Below, piece by piece: positions 9,832 through 18,693 of a stretch of DNA of 20,344 nucleotides; within the stretch, counting starts at the first letter, position 1; each line of letters begins with the position of its first letter. The translations under genes and the position numbers were made by a program. The DNA is from Amphimedon queenslandica (taxonomy: Eukaryota; Porifera; Demospongiae; Haplosclerida; Niphatidae): positions 46,882 through 67,225 of the forward strand of contig NW_003546276.1 in assembly GCF_000090795.2 (NCBI RefSeq), written 5' to 3'. The notes beneath the pieces are model-generated. The model did not search any database, was not told where the DNA came from, and saw only the letters and a list, made by a program, of their open reading frames with translations.

Positions 9832-10421
9832 AAGAATTGGAGCACGCATCAATCAATTGTGCCCAAAAATACCACTACTGCCATCAATTGGGCTTTTCAT
9901 TTGTTCAGTGACTGGACAGATGAGTCGAGCTACCAGCAAGAATTATGACGGACCCTAAGAGACCTAGAAAAGTTTTCAACAATAATGCCCTGGTTTTGCC
10001 TGGAAGTGAAGCAAAAAAATGGCTGATCTTACACACCCAAGTCTTTGCTTCAAATTTTAATCATCTTACAGAAATATGCTTGTAGAAAAGATGTGGGTGC
10101 TTTTTATTATTGTCTCAGAAAGATGGATGTTTTAAACACATTCATACTATCTTAGACAATGTGTTTCGTGAACTAGACAAATTTGGAGGAAAACTTGCTG
10201 TAGACATAGGAGTATTGGTAGTATTCTCACCAGTCCCTTTACAAAATGCTGTCTTTTACTTTAGAGTGTATTTATATTTAAGGGGAGGAGATGAACACCA
10301 GGAATTGAATTACAGTCAGTTCCACATTGATAAATTTAGGAATCCATCAGATCAAACCCAAATGAACGAATGCCTAACATACACTGAGCATTGCTCCAAT
10401 AACAAGCATGGTTCAATGTAA
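9832..10421 (+). pseudogene. Crypton/DUF3504-type tyrosine recombinase, N-terminal and box I part
   Basis: The frame from 9832 reads NWSTHQSIVPKNTTTAINWA and HLFSDW, then TGA at 9946-9948. It goes on with PWFCLEVKQKNG, TGA at 10024-10026, then SYTPKSLLQILIILQKYACR. After a frameshift near 10110 it continues CFKHIHTILDNVFRELDKFG, an AVFYFRVYLYLRGGDEH block and YTEHCSNNKHGSM, closing at 10421. The order of blocks (P.NT..A..WA...F..W, LEVR.KNG..YPP.SL, LRGG.EH, YTE..SKN..G) is that of DUF3504/Crypton-like tyrosine recombinases. The Arg in LRGG is the candidate box I catalytic residue. Two stops and a frameshift show it is dead. The gene is cut by the LINE that starts at 10436, and the C-terminal part appears at about 15775-16072. 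Confidence 0.7.
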
Positions 10422-10435
10422 CTGGTTCATTTGGA

Positions 10436-10452
10436 AATTATTATTATTATTA
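10436..10452. repeat. (ATT)n tail at the LINE 3' end
   Basis: Read on the minus strand it is a run of ATA/TAA units after GTTGTAAAGTC. CR1/L2-type LINEs commonly end in short microsatellites rather than long poly(A), so this marks the 3' end of the element and its junction with the interrupted recombinase gene. Confidence 0.7.
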
Positions 10453-11197
10453 TGACTTTACAACTACAAAGACAAGAAAATTTTAAAGTAGGGAAAGGGA
10501 ACAGAGAATGAGGAAGTTGAAGGTACCCTAAGCTGAGATAGGGACCAGAGAAGAACGGAATTATATAAGATAATTACAAAAGAGTTTGACAATAAAGAGA
10601 AAGAGAGGGAAGATAACTAAAAATTTGAATGAATTATAGTAAATAATCTAATTAGGATAAAGTGTACATCTTTTGACACTGACATTTATAATGAATAGTA
10701 CAGGGGAGAGATGAGTGAAAATTTAGCTCTATGTTATTCCATAAAATCTTGAAGACTTGATATCAGTGTGTTATAAAAGAGACATCTAGAGTTGGTAATT
10801 TACTCCATAAAGGAAGCATTCAGTGAAAGTAGAAAAATCGTGTGGTGTTGTTGAAAGTAAGTTATGTTGTAGTTGCCATGAGTCGCTGATCTGGTTGATC
10901 TGTCGTTACATCACAATCAGACATATTCAAGTATATTAAAGATTGTTGATGGATTTTTGAGGCTCTACAGAATAAACACAATGTCCCTATATTCATAATG
11001 ATACAATAGGGGGAAGAGACTCAGCATGAGGAGACGACATTTGTAATCTGAGGCATAGTCCAAGAGTTTAAATTTGGTAGCTCGCCTCTGGATCCTCTCC
11101 AGGAGAAGGATGTCTTTCATAAAATGTGGTGTCCAAATGAGTCAGCAGAAAGCATGCTGGGAACGTACCAAGCTTAAGTAGAGAACCTTCTTGATTG

Positions 11198-11946
11198 GGG
11201 CGAGTATGGGCGAGCCCCACTAAGATGAGCAGCGTTTGTTTGTATGTCTGTCTGTACACGTACGTATTCCGTATCTCCTCTATATATTCGTGATAGCACA
11301 TGCCTTTTAAAAAATGAAATACATTCTAAATTTCAATATTTCCATTAAAAATGGGAGTGGCCACAGTAAAATAAAATGGCGATCAACACACGGGAAGCAG
11401 TCATGAGCTTTCTAGCAACATGATAAGGCAAACACACCATTCAAAGACTTTTCCAACAGCTTCAGAAAGAAGGCAATAAAGTAACTATGAAACTCCTTTT
11501 TATTGACATAATGGCTATAAACAAACTCTAAAAGTCAAGCAAATGTCAGTTCAGCTAGCAATCTTTCTACTGTATTCTACATCATAATTATGTAGAATAT
11601 AGTAGAAAGATTGCCAGTTGCTTTAACAGTAGGAGCTTTTTACGCTGACTTTCAAATGCCATCGGTCTGATGGATAGCATATGGAAATTGGTGCAAAAAG
11701 CTTTTACTGAATTAAAGTAACAGGCTTTTATTAGGAAACAAAGATTTTCAGGTCATTTCAAAGATATACAATATAAGTTGCAATCAATAAAGACAGTAGA
11801 CATAACTCAACCAAAGGCAGAAGTTAATCCAGTGACACAAATAGATCTTTATGCAATAACTTGGTTTACAACTTGAAATGAAGTATTAAAAATTGTAAGA
11901 GCTTGTTATTTTCACATAAAGTCACAAAGCTCGCTCGTACTCGCCC
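11198..11946. mobile_element. 749-bp TIR element nested in the LINE ORF2
   Basis: The ends are inverted repeats: GGGCGAGTATGGGCGAGC at 11198-11215 against the complement of 11929-11946, 16 of 18 matching. LINE coding sequence is readable on both sides (LCSIHTRTMLKT before it, KKVLYLSLVRSQ after it, in minus-strand order) and no LINE protein is seen inside. The interior has no transposase ORF, so it is a non-autonomous DNA transposon. A target-site duplication is not clear. It is the youngest insertion in this nest. Confidence 0.75.
11558..11614. repeat. Strong hairpin, 25-bp arms with one mismatch
   Basis: GCAATCTTTCTACTGTATTC... (11558-11582) pairs with 11590-11614 across a 7-base loop; the loop and its edges can themselves fold as CATAATTATG. 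It sits near the middle of the 749-bp TIR element. Such near-perfect arms suggest a recent inverted duplication or a functional foldback. Confidence 0.8.
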
Positions 11947-14216
11947 TCTAATGTTTTCAACATCGTCCTAGTATGGATACTACAGAGAGGGAATATGACC
12001 AGATGAATAAGAGCAAGCACATTGTATGATTTGGAACAAATGTTTCTATTATGATTAGACCAATCAAGGTCGGAGGATAAGTAGATGCCCAGGTCCTTCA
12101 GGAGTTTAACTTCAGACATAGGGAGACCATCAACAGTGTAGCAAAATTCTGGTAAAGTATACTACCTGTAGAATAATATCTCACAAATGAACACTTTCAG
12201 TGATTAAAGAGAAGTTTAGTTTGTTGGGACCTGATGACAAGAGAATTAAGATCGTCTTGCATAGATCTGCAGTCAGATGGAGAATAAACTGGACAGAGAC
12301 ATTTACTGTCATCAGCAAACATCAATGGGGTAGCTAATTTAAGAAAAGAGGGTAGTTCATTTATGTACAGGACAAATAAAAAGGGGCCTAGTATACTCCT
12401 CTGCGGGACACCTGACAAAACTGGTAACAAAGTAGACTGAGTCCCCAAAACTTGAACACACTGACGTCTTGAGGTGAGATAGTATCTGAACCATTCTAGG
12501 AGGTGGCCTGAAAAACACTGAGAGACTAGTTTGTGGAGTAGATTTTTGTAAGAGACTCTGTCAAAAGCTTTTCTTATGTCAAGGTATATCACATTAACAG
12601 AAAGCTTCTAATTCAGAGAGACAAAAATTTTGTTCAAAAAGATGAGAAGTTGATGTAGAACAGATCTGTTCGCCAAAAATCCAAAGTCATGGCAAGAGAT
12701 GATAGAAGAGATAGTATTCACAAGTTTATTATCAATAAGTTTTTCGATAACTTTTGAAACACAACATAACAGAGATATTGGCTGATAATTAGCCTCATTG
12801 GATTTATTTCCAGATTTGAACACTGGACAAATAAGATAGATTAACCATTCACTAGTAATAGTAGAATTTGGCCGAGACTGTGTGAACAGATGATAGAGAG
12901 GAATATATTGAGATAGAGAGCATCCTCGCAGAACGATAAGGCCAATACCATCAATTCCATGGGATCAAGATTACAGAGAATATCATATACTTCTGATTCA
13001 GAGAAAGAGACAGACTGAATATCATATACGGAGCACATGGAAGCTGGAGTATATGGCGATAAACGGTTAAAGACTGAAAAGAAATATTGGTTAAAAGATT
13101 CTGCAATGTTTTTTGCTGGTATAAAGTTGTAAGTCATATGTCCTGGGATGCCAGAATGTTGCGACACAGATCTCAAGTAATGAAATATGGAGGTGTTATC
13201 CTCACCTGTATTAAAAAGATGTGCCTCATTAGCAGCCTTTGCTACAGCTACTTTATGATTCAGCAGTTGGGACAGTTGGAGAATTCTGTCTTTCTTTACA
13301 GTCGATCATGATTTGATTTTATTACAAAGATGTTTGATTTCAGGAGTGAACCATGAAGGAAAGCGTTTTGCTCTCAGGTCGACTTTTGGCACAAAATGTT
13401 CTAGACCCTGGCGTAGATGATCTATAAAATAGGACCAATTAAACTCAACATCACTAGAGGCCATGCAAGGACTAAAATCTGTATCCAGTAAGTAGTCATT
13501 TAGACCCCCAAAATTGGTCCTACAATAGTCAGGAACAACAGTGGAGGTAGATTTGAGACAGTACTTAAGAGTTTTGGCAATAATTTAAAACGATACCATA
13601 TAATATTCAGAGACTAAAGGTTGCAAAGGATGGACAGATACTTTACAGATAGGTAAAACTGGAGGAGCCAAAATGAGATCTTTAATATTCCCACCAGCAT
13701 GAGTTGGTTGAGTGACATACTGAGAGAGATTAAAGTCAAAAACTAAATCACAAAATAAATGAGATAAGTTGTGGGTACTACTCAAGGAGCCCCAACAAAT
13801 GTCAGGATAATTGAAGTCACCAATTATAATTGGATTTGGAGAACTTCCAAAGTAGGAAAGATATTGCCTTAGAAGGTGATGATAGGTATCAGGGGCATTG
13901 AAAGATATATAGACAAGACATAGAGTGACAGGGAATGACTTAAAGTGGTATAGAGTAGTGACTATTTTCAGCTCAGGAGAAGGTAGGTGAGAACAGGGAA
14001 TAGGGAAATGTACCGCAAGGACTCCACCCCCCCATACTAGACCTGTCTTGACGAAAATAAAAAATTATTGGATAGCTCCTCACTGTCAAAAACAAACTGA
14101 GTAAGCCAAGTCTCAGTGAGGCCAATGATTAGAAAAAGGGAAGAGGAAACAAATGAATGGAAACTAGAAAACATGTTGACAATGCTCCTGGCATTCAAAA
14201 GACACACTGACACTAC

Positions 14217-15434
14217 TCAATCATTAGAGTGCCTAGCTGGAGAACCAGGTGACTGGGGAGACCCAGTGATAACAGGAAGTGAATTAGGACTTTTTCCAGG
14301 ATGGGGATCATTGCCAACAGGGAAAGTAACCCTTCTTTTATCAAGAGAGTTTTCATCTCCAGAGCCCAGAGAAGTGTCACCATTAAAAGAGCTGGTAAAC
14401 TTGGTACCAGAAACATACCCCCTTAGATTATTGTCTACATATAGCTTAGAGGAGTCTTTGATTTTGATAGACTGACGCCTAACTCCAGACTCAATGAGAG
14501 ACTTCCTTTCACAAAGAAGTACCTTGCTCTTGAATTCTTAAAGAAGGGGGTAAGTCTGGCCTGATAACATGAGGGGGGACTGAAGACCTCTTACTAAAAA
14601 TAGCGTGGATATTAGACACTCTGTTTCGATGGACTAACAGTGGTCTATGCTTTGGCCTACTAACACTGTATATACCCAATCGAAGACAGTCTCTGACAGA
14701 ATAAGAGTTGACGGAGCAATCAAGAGAAGACATAACAGTCTGAATTTTTTCAATGTCATTTAAGATCCTCTGGTGATGGGGTGTTCTTTCAGGGCATTCA
14801 GATATTCCATATAATACAACATTCAATTTCCTCTTAGAGGTTGAATAGTCTTGATTCTGATGAGCGACAGAAGAACGAGAGACTTTGTTCGAGTCAGGAG
14901 AGGAGGGACTGGAGATGAGTTTGGGACAGAAGCTTTCAATGCATCCAGTCTGTTAGTTAAGGTTGTCATGTGTGATTGTAGAGCGAGTATCTGGTCCTCA
15001 GCACTTCCTAGGCGACACCTCACACAGAAAAAGGGGACAGAGGATTGAGAGAGAAGTCCAAATTCAGACTTAGTCAAGCCAGCACAACAGCAATGTAACA
15101 ACGCTTTACAAACCCCTTCACATTAAATGGATTCCTCACCCGACTTGTGAGTAAATTGTTTATCACAAACTGGACAAGCAGCAGTAGAGGAAGAGGAGTG
15201 CTGAGCTCCAGCACCAGCAGCGAGAGGAATTGTGGAAGCTTTAGGGGCACGGGGAATAGCAATGACATAGTCTGGGAGAAGGCAGCCCAGTCGCATCTCT
15301 CTAGCCTCAAGACCAGTTCAGTTTTAGAACCCTTAGTATCAACAAATAAATGTTTAGCAGCTTGCAGAGGTCAGTAAGTTTTAGGTTCGTGAGATTTCTA
15401 CCATTGATTCTTCATGATCACGACGAGTTTCCAT
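14217..15434 (-). pseudogene. LINE ORF1: SAP-like, PHD finger, coiled coil and RRM-like parts
   Basis: The likely start is the ATG at 15432-15434 (METRRDHEESM). A SAP-like block follows in pieces of different frames: LKLTDLCK, then HLFVDTKGSKTELVLRLE (about 15380-15290). The PHD-like zinc finger runs from 15176 to about 15005: CPVC, CEGVC, a LHCCCAGLTKSEF block and CVRC, interrupted by TAA at 15123-15125. A heptad-like stretch (EDQILALQSHMTTLTNRLDA) follows. An RRM-like ORF1 core begins NVVLYGISECPERTP (14826) with DCLRLG, RPLLV and VIRPDLPPSLR. After another frameshift SLIESGVRRQSIKI runs to TGA 14217-14219. ORF1 proteins bind element RNA. SAP and PHD domains would suggest DNA or chromatin contact, which is inference. 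At least four frame breaks make it non-functional. Confidence 0.7.
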
Positions 15435-15774
15435 TATTAGGACCTACTGGTGACTTTCTAAAATAAAGAGAGCACCAAAAGAAGACTGAACAATAGCAGA
15501 CTGACCTGATTTAGTACCCTGTACTAGATAACAATATTAACCCGCAAGAAGACTGGGGTACCAAGTCTAGAGACTGGTAGAGTGAAGTGGACAAAGATCA
15601 AGGAGAAGATGATGGAAGACTGGGACACTTGACCTAGTAAGTAACAATCACAGCTACAAGAAAGGCAAACAGAGAAAACAATAGTTGTGTATGACAATAA
15701 TCTGGTTAAATGGCTGGTATAAAATATGATAAACCGGCAGAGAAACATAAATAAGACAAAGTAATCTCAGAGCC
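15435..15774 (-). other. Probable LINE 5' leader
   Basis: Pyrimidine-rich on the minus strand with short open frames that carry no recognisable motif. It lies between the LINE ORF1 start and the point where the plus-strand recombinase appears to resume. An internal promoter would be expected here in a full-length element, but I cannot point to specific motifs. Confidence 0.45.
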
Positions 15775-16072
15775 AAATATTTATAACCATCTTGAATCAC
15801 GTCCTAATAAAAGATACTTTCCCATTAGTTTGAAAAGCAACATGGTGAGAAGTGCTTTGTTTTCTTGATGGAACGGTATTTATCAAAGCTATGAAACAAA
15901 GTAATTTAAAGCAGGGGAAACATGCAAATTAATTAGAAGAGTAGAAGTTCAGATAGTTGATGACAAAGAAAACTTGGATCCTTCTAATGTAAATAGTGCT
16001 CTGAAGCATTTCAACTTTCAGAAAATGTATGGGTGTACCATTAATATCAATTTCTCAGGCTCAAGAGATTAA
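15775..16072 (+). pseudogene. C-terminal remnant of the LINE-split tyrosine recombinase
   Basis: One frame reads YNHLESRPNKRYFPIS and closes soon after (TGA near 15870). A second open stretch (about 15910-16072) reads VEVQIVDDKENLDPSNVNSA, then LKHFNFQKMYGCTININFSG and stops at TAA 16070-16072. DUF3504/Crypton-like recombinases end in a similar way, with a phenylalanine-rich segment followed by C-T-(I/F)-x-(I/F)-N. The HxxR region and the catalytic tyrosine cannot be seen, so they were deleted or eroded. Its position directly beyond the LINE, on the same strand as 9832-10421, supports the split-gene reading. Confidence 0.45.
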
Positions 16073-16099
16073 ACTTGTTGTTTTCTTATTATTCATTTT

Positions 16100-16172
16100 T
16101 GTTCTTTTATTTTCCATTCATTTACTGTTGTGATCATTGTTACTATTCATTTACTATTCATTTACTATTGGC
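16100..16172. repeat. Short (ATTCATTTACT)-type tandem repeat
   Basis: ATTCATTTACT occurs four times in close succession, two with TACTATTCATTT overlap. It is a simple low-complexity array of little functional meaning. Confidence 0.5.
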
Positions 16173-16210
16173 TAACAATTAAACAGTAAATCTAGTTACA
16201 ACATAGACAT

Positions 16211-16263
16211 GTGCTATATACAAAATATAGGACCCATCACATCAAGGAGATGATGTCATCATG
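16211..16263. repeat. Short dispersed repeat, unit 1 of 3
   Basis: The core TATACAAAATATAGGACCCA followed by CACATCAA and GATGATGTCATCATG recurs at 16366-16442 and 16637-16712 in the same orientation. Confidence 0.65.
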
Positions 16264-16365
16264 CTCAATATAGATATATATATGTGTATTATATATCTTA
16301 CTACACAGGTTCATATCTTTTGTACATAGACCAGTTCTAGTATATTATATAGGATATATTAATGA

Positions 16366-16442
16366 CAACAGCATTTCTGAATGGCAGGTATATATACAAA
16401 AATATAAACCCAACCACATCAAAGGATGATGTCATAATTATG
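16366..16442. repeat. Short dispersed repeat, unit 2 of 3
   Basis: ACAGCATTTCTGAATGGCAG leads into ATACAAAAATATA, CACATCAAAGGATGATGTCA. It is preceded by CTAGTATATTATATAGGATA (about 16337-16357), which also flanks the palindromic element copies. Confidence 0.7.
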
Positions 16443-16460
16443 AGATATGTATACTATATA

Positions 16461-16614
16461 CTATACTAATGATTTGCATACGCAACGTATAGGGCCTGAG
16501 GTTTGTTTTTGAAGATGTGTTATAGCTCAAGGCCAGTAGGCCTAAAGGCTATATTACATGCAAGGGCACATACCAGAGGCCCTATATTCTGCATATGAGA
16601 CCGTACTAGTATAC
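16461..16614. mobile_element. 154-bp palindromic MITE-like element, copy 2
   Basis: It aligns end to end with 9392-9548, sharing for example GGCTATATTACAT against AGCTATATTACAT, TATTCTGCATATGAGACC against CATTCTGTATATGCGACC, and the AGTATAC end. The arms are still self-complementary: CATACGCA...TATAGGGCCT (about 16476-16497) against AGGCCCTATA...TGCATATG (about 16577-16597). The centre again carries its own hairpin, AGGCC-AGT-AGGCCT, with a different sequence from copy 1 but the same fold. Confidence 0.7.
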
Positions 16615-16636
16615 TAAATTTGATATAGTGCATAAT

Positions 16637-16712
16637 GATTACAGCATTTCTGCATGGCAGGTCTACTATACAAAATATAGAAAACACAATATCAAAGGAA
16701 TGATGCCATCAA
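16637..16712. repeat. Short dispersed repeat, unit 3 of 3
   Basis: ACAGCATTTCTGCATGGCAG, TATACAAAATATAG, ATATCAAAGGAATGATGCCA. It directly follows the palindromic element copy 2, with the same intervening AATGA-type spacer as unit 2, so palindrome and unit may form one larger element. Confidence 0.7.
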
Positions 16713-17353
16713 TGTGCTATTATATAATACAATGTGTATTATAATAATTATTGTTATAGTTAGTCAAATATGATACTCTTGTTAAGCAATTCAATAAAAA
16801 CACAATTTCAAAATAGGTGACTATAGTAGTTATAGTGAGTTTAATCATGCATGTTTGCATTATTTATCATTGTCATCTGAGGAGTCCTCTGAATAACTCA
16901 TCCTACTATACTATGTCCCAACTGAGTTTGACCAAGCAAAAACTGGAATAAAGTTTTATAGGAATGTGGGATAGGGATGAAACAATCAAAGGTTCTTAGT
17001 CGGCCAAAGCCATCACAGAATCTCAGGTCTTGTGTCTCTCAGCCCTTAGCAACCCTGAGAACCGGGTTTTGCCTATAAACCCAACAGCATACCAAAATGA
17101 CGTTTTGACAATTGCTTTTGTCATAGTTTACATAAGAACAAGTGGTCAAGTGCCCAAACTGATAATTCTCATTTTTAAACACTAAGAGAGCAAGATTTTT
17201 TGACAATGATTGCCTTTATGAAAACTAGTTGACTGCAGCAGCTATTATACTGCTTATCGGAACACACAAAACAGATTTAACAGTGAAACTTAGGCGAAGC
17301 ATGCAGCTGTAAAATGTTAGCCATGCTTATGTGAATATCATTATAAGATGTCA
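16713..17353. other. AT-rich stretch without a clear gene
   Basis: On the minus strand a TATAAAA (about 16953-16959) precedes an ATG (16901-16903) that opens only a 13-codon acidic frame (MSYSEDSSDDNDK) closed by TAA. It could be a promoter with a first exon of a lost transposon, but no donor site follows. Otherwise I see nothing. Confidence 0.25.
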
Positions 17354-17515
17354 TTAGTGACGTGTATTACATTTCTGAAATGCCACGTAGCTGGTGTGAA
17401 ACTCAGGTGGATATAGTATAGTAGTATCACTGTCAATATTTCTAGTTTCATCACCTTCTGTTGTGCCAAAACCTTCATTGGTTCTATTATCAGTATCAAA
17501 AGTGCCTTTACTTTC
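17354..17515 (-). CDS. Coding-like frame of unknown identity (B)
   Basis: A 53-codon stretch is open between TGA (17516-17518) and TAA (17354-17356). It reads KGTFDTDNRTNEGFGTTEGD, then ILYPPEFHTSYVAFQK. Its composition (Asp, Glu, Thr, Gly, Asn; few Lys or Ile runs) differs from the AT-driven translations around it, which is why I list it. I do not recognise the family. It may be an exon or a fossil of a transposon protein, together with frame A just upstream on the same strand. Confidence 0.3.
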   Translation of the reverse strand, partial: ESKGTFDTDNRTNEGFGTTEGDETRNIDSDTTILYPPEFHTSYVAFQKCNTRH

Positions 17516-17609
17516 TCACATCAATGACTCCATCTGTAATTCCAGAATGAACAAAACAATAAATGATGAACTCCCTAATGTATTGAAACATCTCAACAAT
17601 TCATTTTGC

Positions 17610-17768
17610 TCATATTTCCTTCAAGACTGGCGTCTCTAGATCAACAGGTGTGAGTTCTAAATCTTCTTGGTCTTCAATATCCTTGCAAGGCCTGTAGCAA
17701 TCACCTTTAAAGTGGTCTGGTGAAGATAAGAGTTGTTCAAGGTGTAGGTGTGGAAGCAAAAAAATAAG
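17610..17768 (-). CDS. Coding-like frame of unknown identity (A)
   Basis: A 52-codon open stretch on the minus strand between TAA (17769-17771) and TGA (17610-17612). It reads LHLEQLLSSPDHFKGDCYRP, CKDIEDQEDLELTPVDLETP and VLKEI before the stop. The acidic, protein-like composition with paired Cys is unlike surrounding chance frames. Frame B (17354-17515) lies downstream in another frame. If both belong to one gene, an intron or frameshift separates them. No family recognised. Confidence 0.3.
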   Translation of the reverse strand, partial: LIFLLPHLHLEQLLSSPDHFKGDCYRPCKDIEDQEDLELTPVDLETPVLKEI

Positions 17769-17771
17769 TTA

Positions 17772-18500
17772 AAAGCATGCATTGATAATTTTACTTCAGA
17801 GTTGGTGAGGAGCTCGTGGAAGAATCATCATAGATTGAAAAGAAGCAGCTGTAGTCTAAGAAGTATTTATTTAGAAGCTGTTTATTGACATTAACTCAAA
17901 CTTAGCAGATATTCATTAAAATTTAATTATAATAGTAAATATAAGAAATAGTAAAAAATGAGAAAGACACCAATTAATCAAGCCATGTCCCTTTGCCACG
18001 CCCTTTTTAAAGGTAAAAACTGCTATGGCTCTGGCTGTAACAAATTTTTTAAACAACTACATACACTTTAATATTTTCTTGTTAAAAAGTATAATTAATG
18101 CAACAATAATACTGTATCGGCCATAATGATCGGCTGCTACCTGCAAATAATATTGGTTATGAGAATAAGAGGGAAACTTCATATTGGTGTAACACTGCAA
18201 AGCAAGATTTGGACAAGAACAATGTGTCCCTCTACATTACTGAGGAGTTATCTGTACAAAATAAGACATTCAATTAGTACCAAATGTAATGTTTGCCTAC
18301 ATCCTTCACTCTCGTCAAGACTACCTCAGTTAGTTACTTCTTCCTCAGCATATGTCACCCGATATGAGAAAACCAGGCTATCTGCTGGAATTATCATTTT
18401 GAGCTATGGGCTCATAATCATGAAAAATCTTTACCTGGGCGAAATTCATTTTATCACATAAACATGTTATATAAACAAAATCCTTTCATTTGATACCAAA
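17772..18500. other. Spacer upstream of the right-hand gene
   Basis: It contains a 111-codon plus-strand open frame (18126-18461) with CNVCLHPSLSSRL, but no recognisable domain, and composition typical of chance translation. I call no gene here. Confidence 0.3.
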
Positions 18501-18693
18501 ATCAGGGGTAGCGAAGCCTTCTTTGCCGAGTTATATCCCTTCGACATTTTACCTTGATTCTGCACGGAGAATGTTACACGGAGCGACAACGGAATAAAAA
18601 CGGAAGGCTTTAATGCGTCATTAGATAACCATGGAGTCTCTATAGCAACTATTTAAAGTATAACAAAGACGAAGAAGACTACTTGTAAAAACT
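18501..18693 (+). promoter_or_regulatory. Probable promoter and 5' UTR of the right-hand gene
   Basis: This short stretch is richer in CpG than the surroundings (GCGAAG, GCCGAG, TTCGAC, CACGGAGCGACAACGG, TGCGTCA). A TATTTAAAG box-like sequence lies about 45 bases before the ATG, at about 18649-18657. TGCGTCA (18613-18619) resembles a CRE/AP-1 half-site. If transcription starts further upstream, an ATG at 18631 with good context would open a 4-codon upstream ORF (stop TAG 18643-18645). Confidence 0.4.

Larger units (their letters stand above)
10652..14216 (-). pseudogene. LINE ORF2: APE endonuclease and reverse transcriptase, broken
   Basis: The endonuclease (about 14200-13590) shows LLNARSIVNM, GLTETWL, GDFNYPDICW and a QPTHAGGNI-DLIL block. 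The expected SDH motif reads SEYY (about 13605), so two active-site residues seem lost. The reverse transcriptase (about 13176-12000) shows GIDGIG (frameshifted), YQPISLL, YLDIRKAFD, GVPQRSILGPFLFVLYINEL and FADDSK, so the catalytic Asp residues are still readable. KDLGIYLSSDLDW follows after a frameshift near 12155. TAG at 12608-12610 cuts the RT. After the insertion at 11198-11946 the C-terminus resumes with YLSLVRSQ, LLERIQRRATKFKLLDY and a CX5CXC end (CTIHYKCQC), stopping at 10652-10654. It would nick and copy target DNA in the nucleus; this copy cannot. Confidence 0.85.
10436..15770 (-). mobile_element. Nearly complete CR1/L2-type LINE, inactive
   Basis: Transcription order on the minus strand: a pyrimidine-rich leader (about 15770-15435), ORF1 (15434-14217), ORF2 with endonuclease and reverse transcriptase (14216-10652), a 3' UTR (10651-10453) and a short TAA-type microsatellite tail (10452-10436). 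The 5' boundary is approximate and set by where the interrupted recombinase seems to resume. Many stops and frameshifts are visible, and a TIR element sits in ORF2. I found no clear target-site duplication. The APE-type endonuclease, the RT block order and the Cys-containing C-terminus place it in the CR1/L2 group of the Jockey superfamily; the exact clade is not decided. Confidence 0.85.

Noticed and set aside
14116-14475. 119-codon plus-strand frame
   Set aside because: It lies antisense to the LINE ORF1/ORF2 junction, whose minus-strand translation gives recognisable LINE motifs.
16861-16960. Minus-strand TATA box plus MSYSEDSSDDNDK micro-ORF as a transposon first exon
   Set aside because: Only 13 codons before TAA, no donor site, and no downstream coding sequence in the expected direction.
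18126-18461. 111-codon plus-strand frame with CNVC
   Set aside because: No recognisable domain or codon bias, no splice context, and AT-rich composition typical of chance frames.
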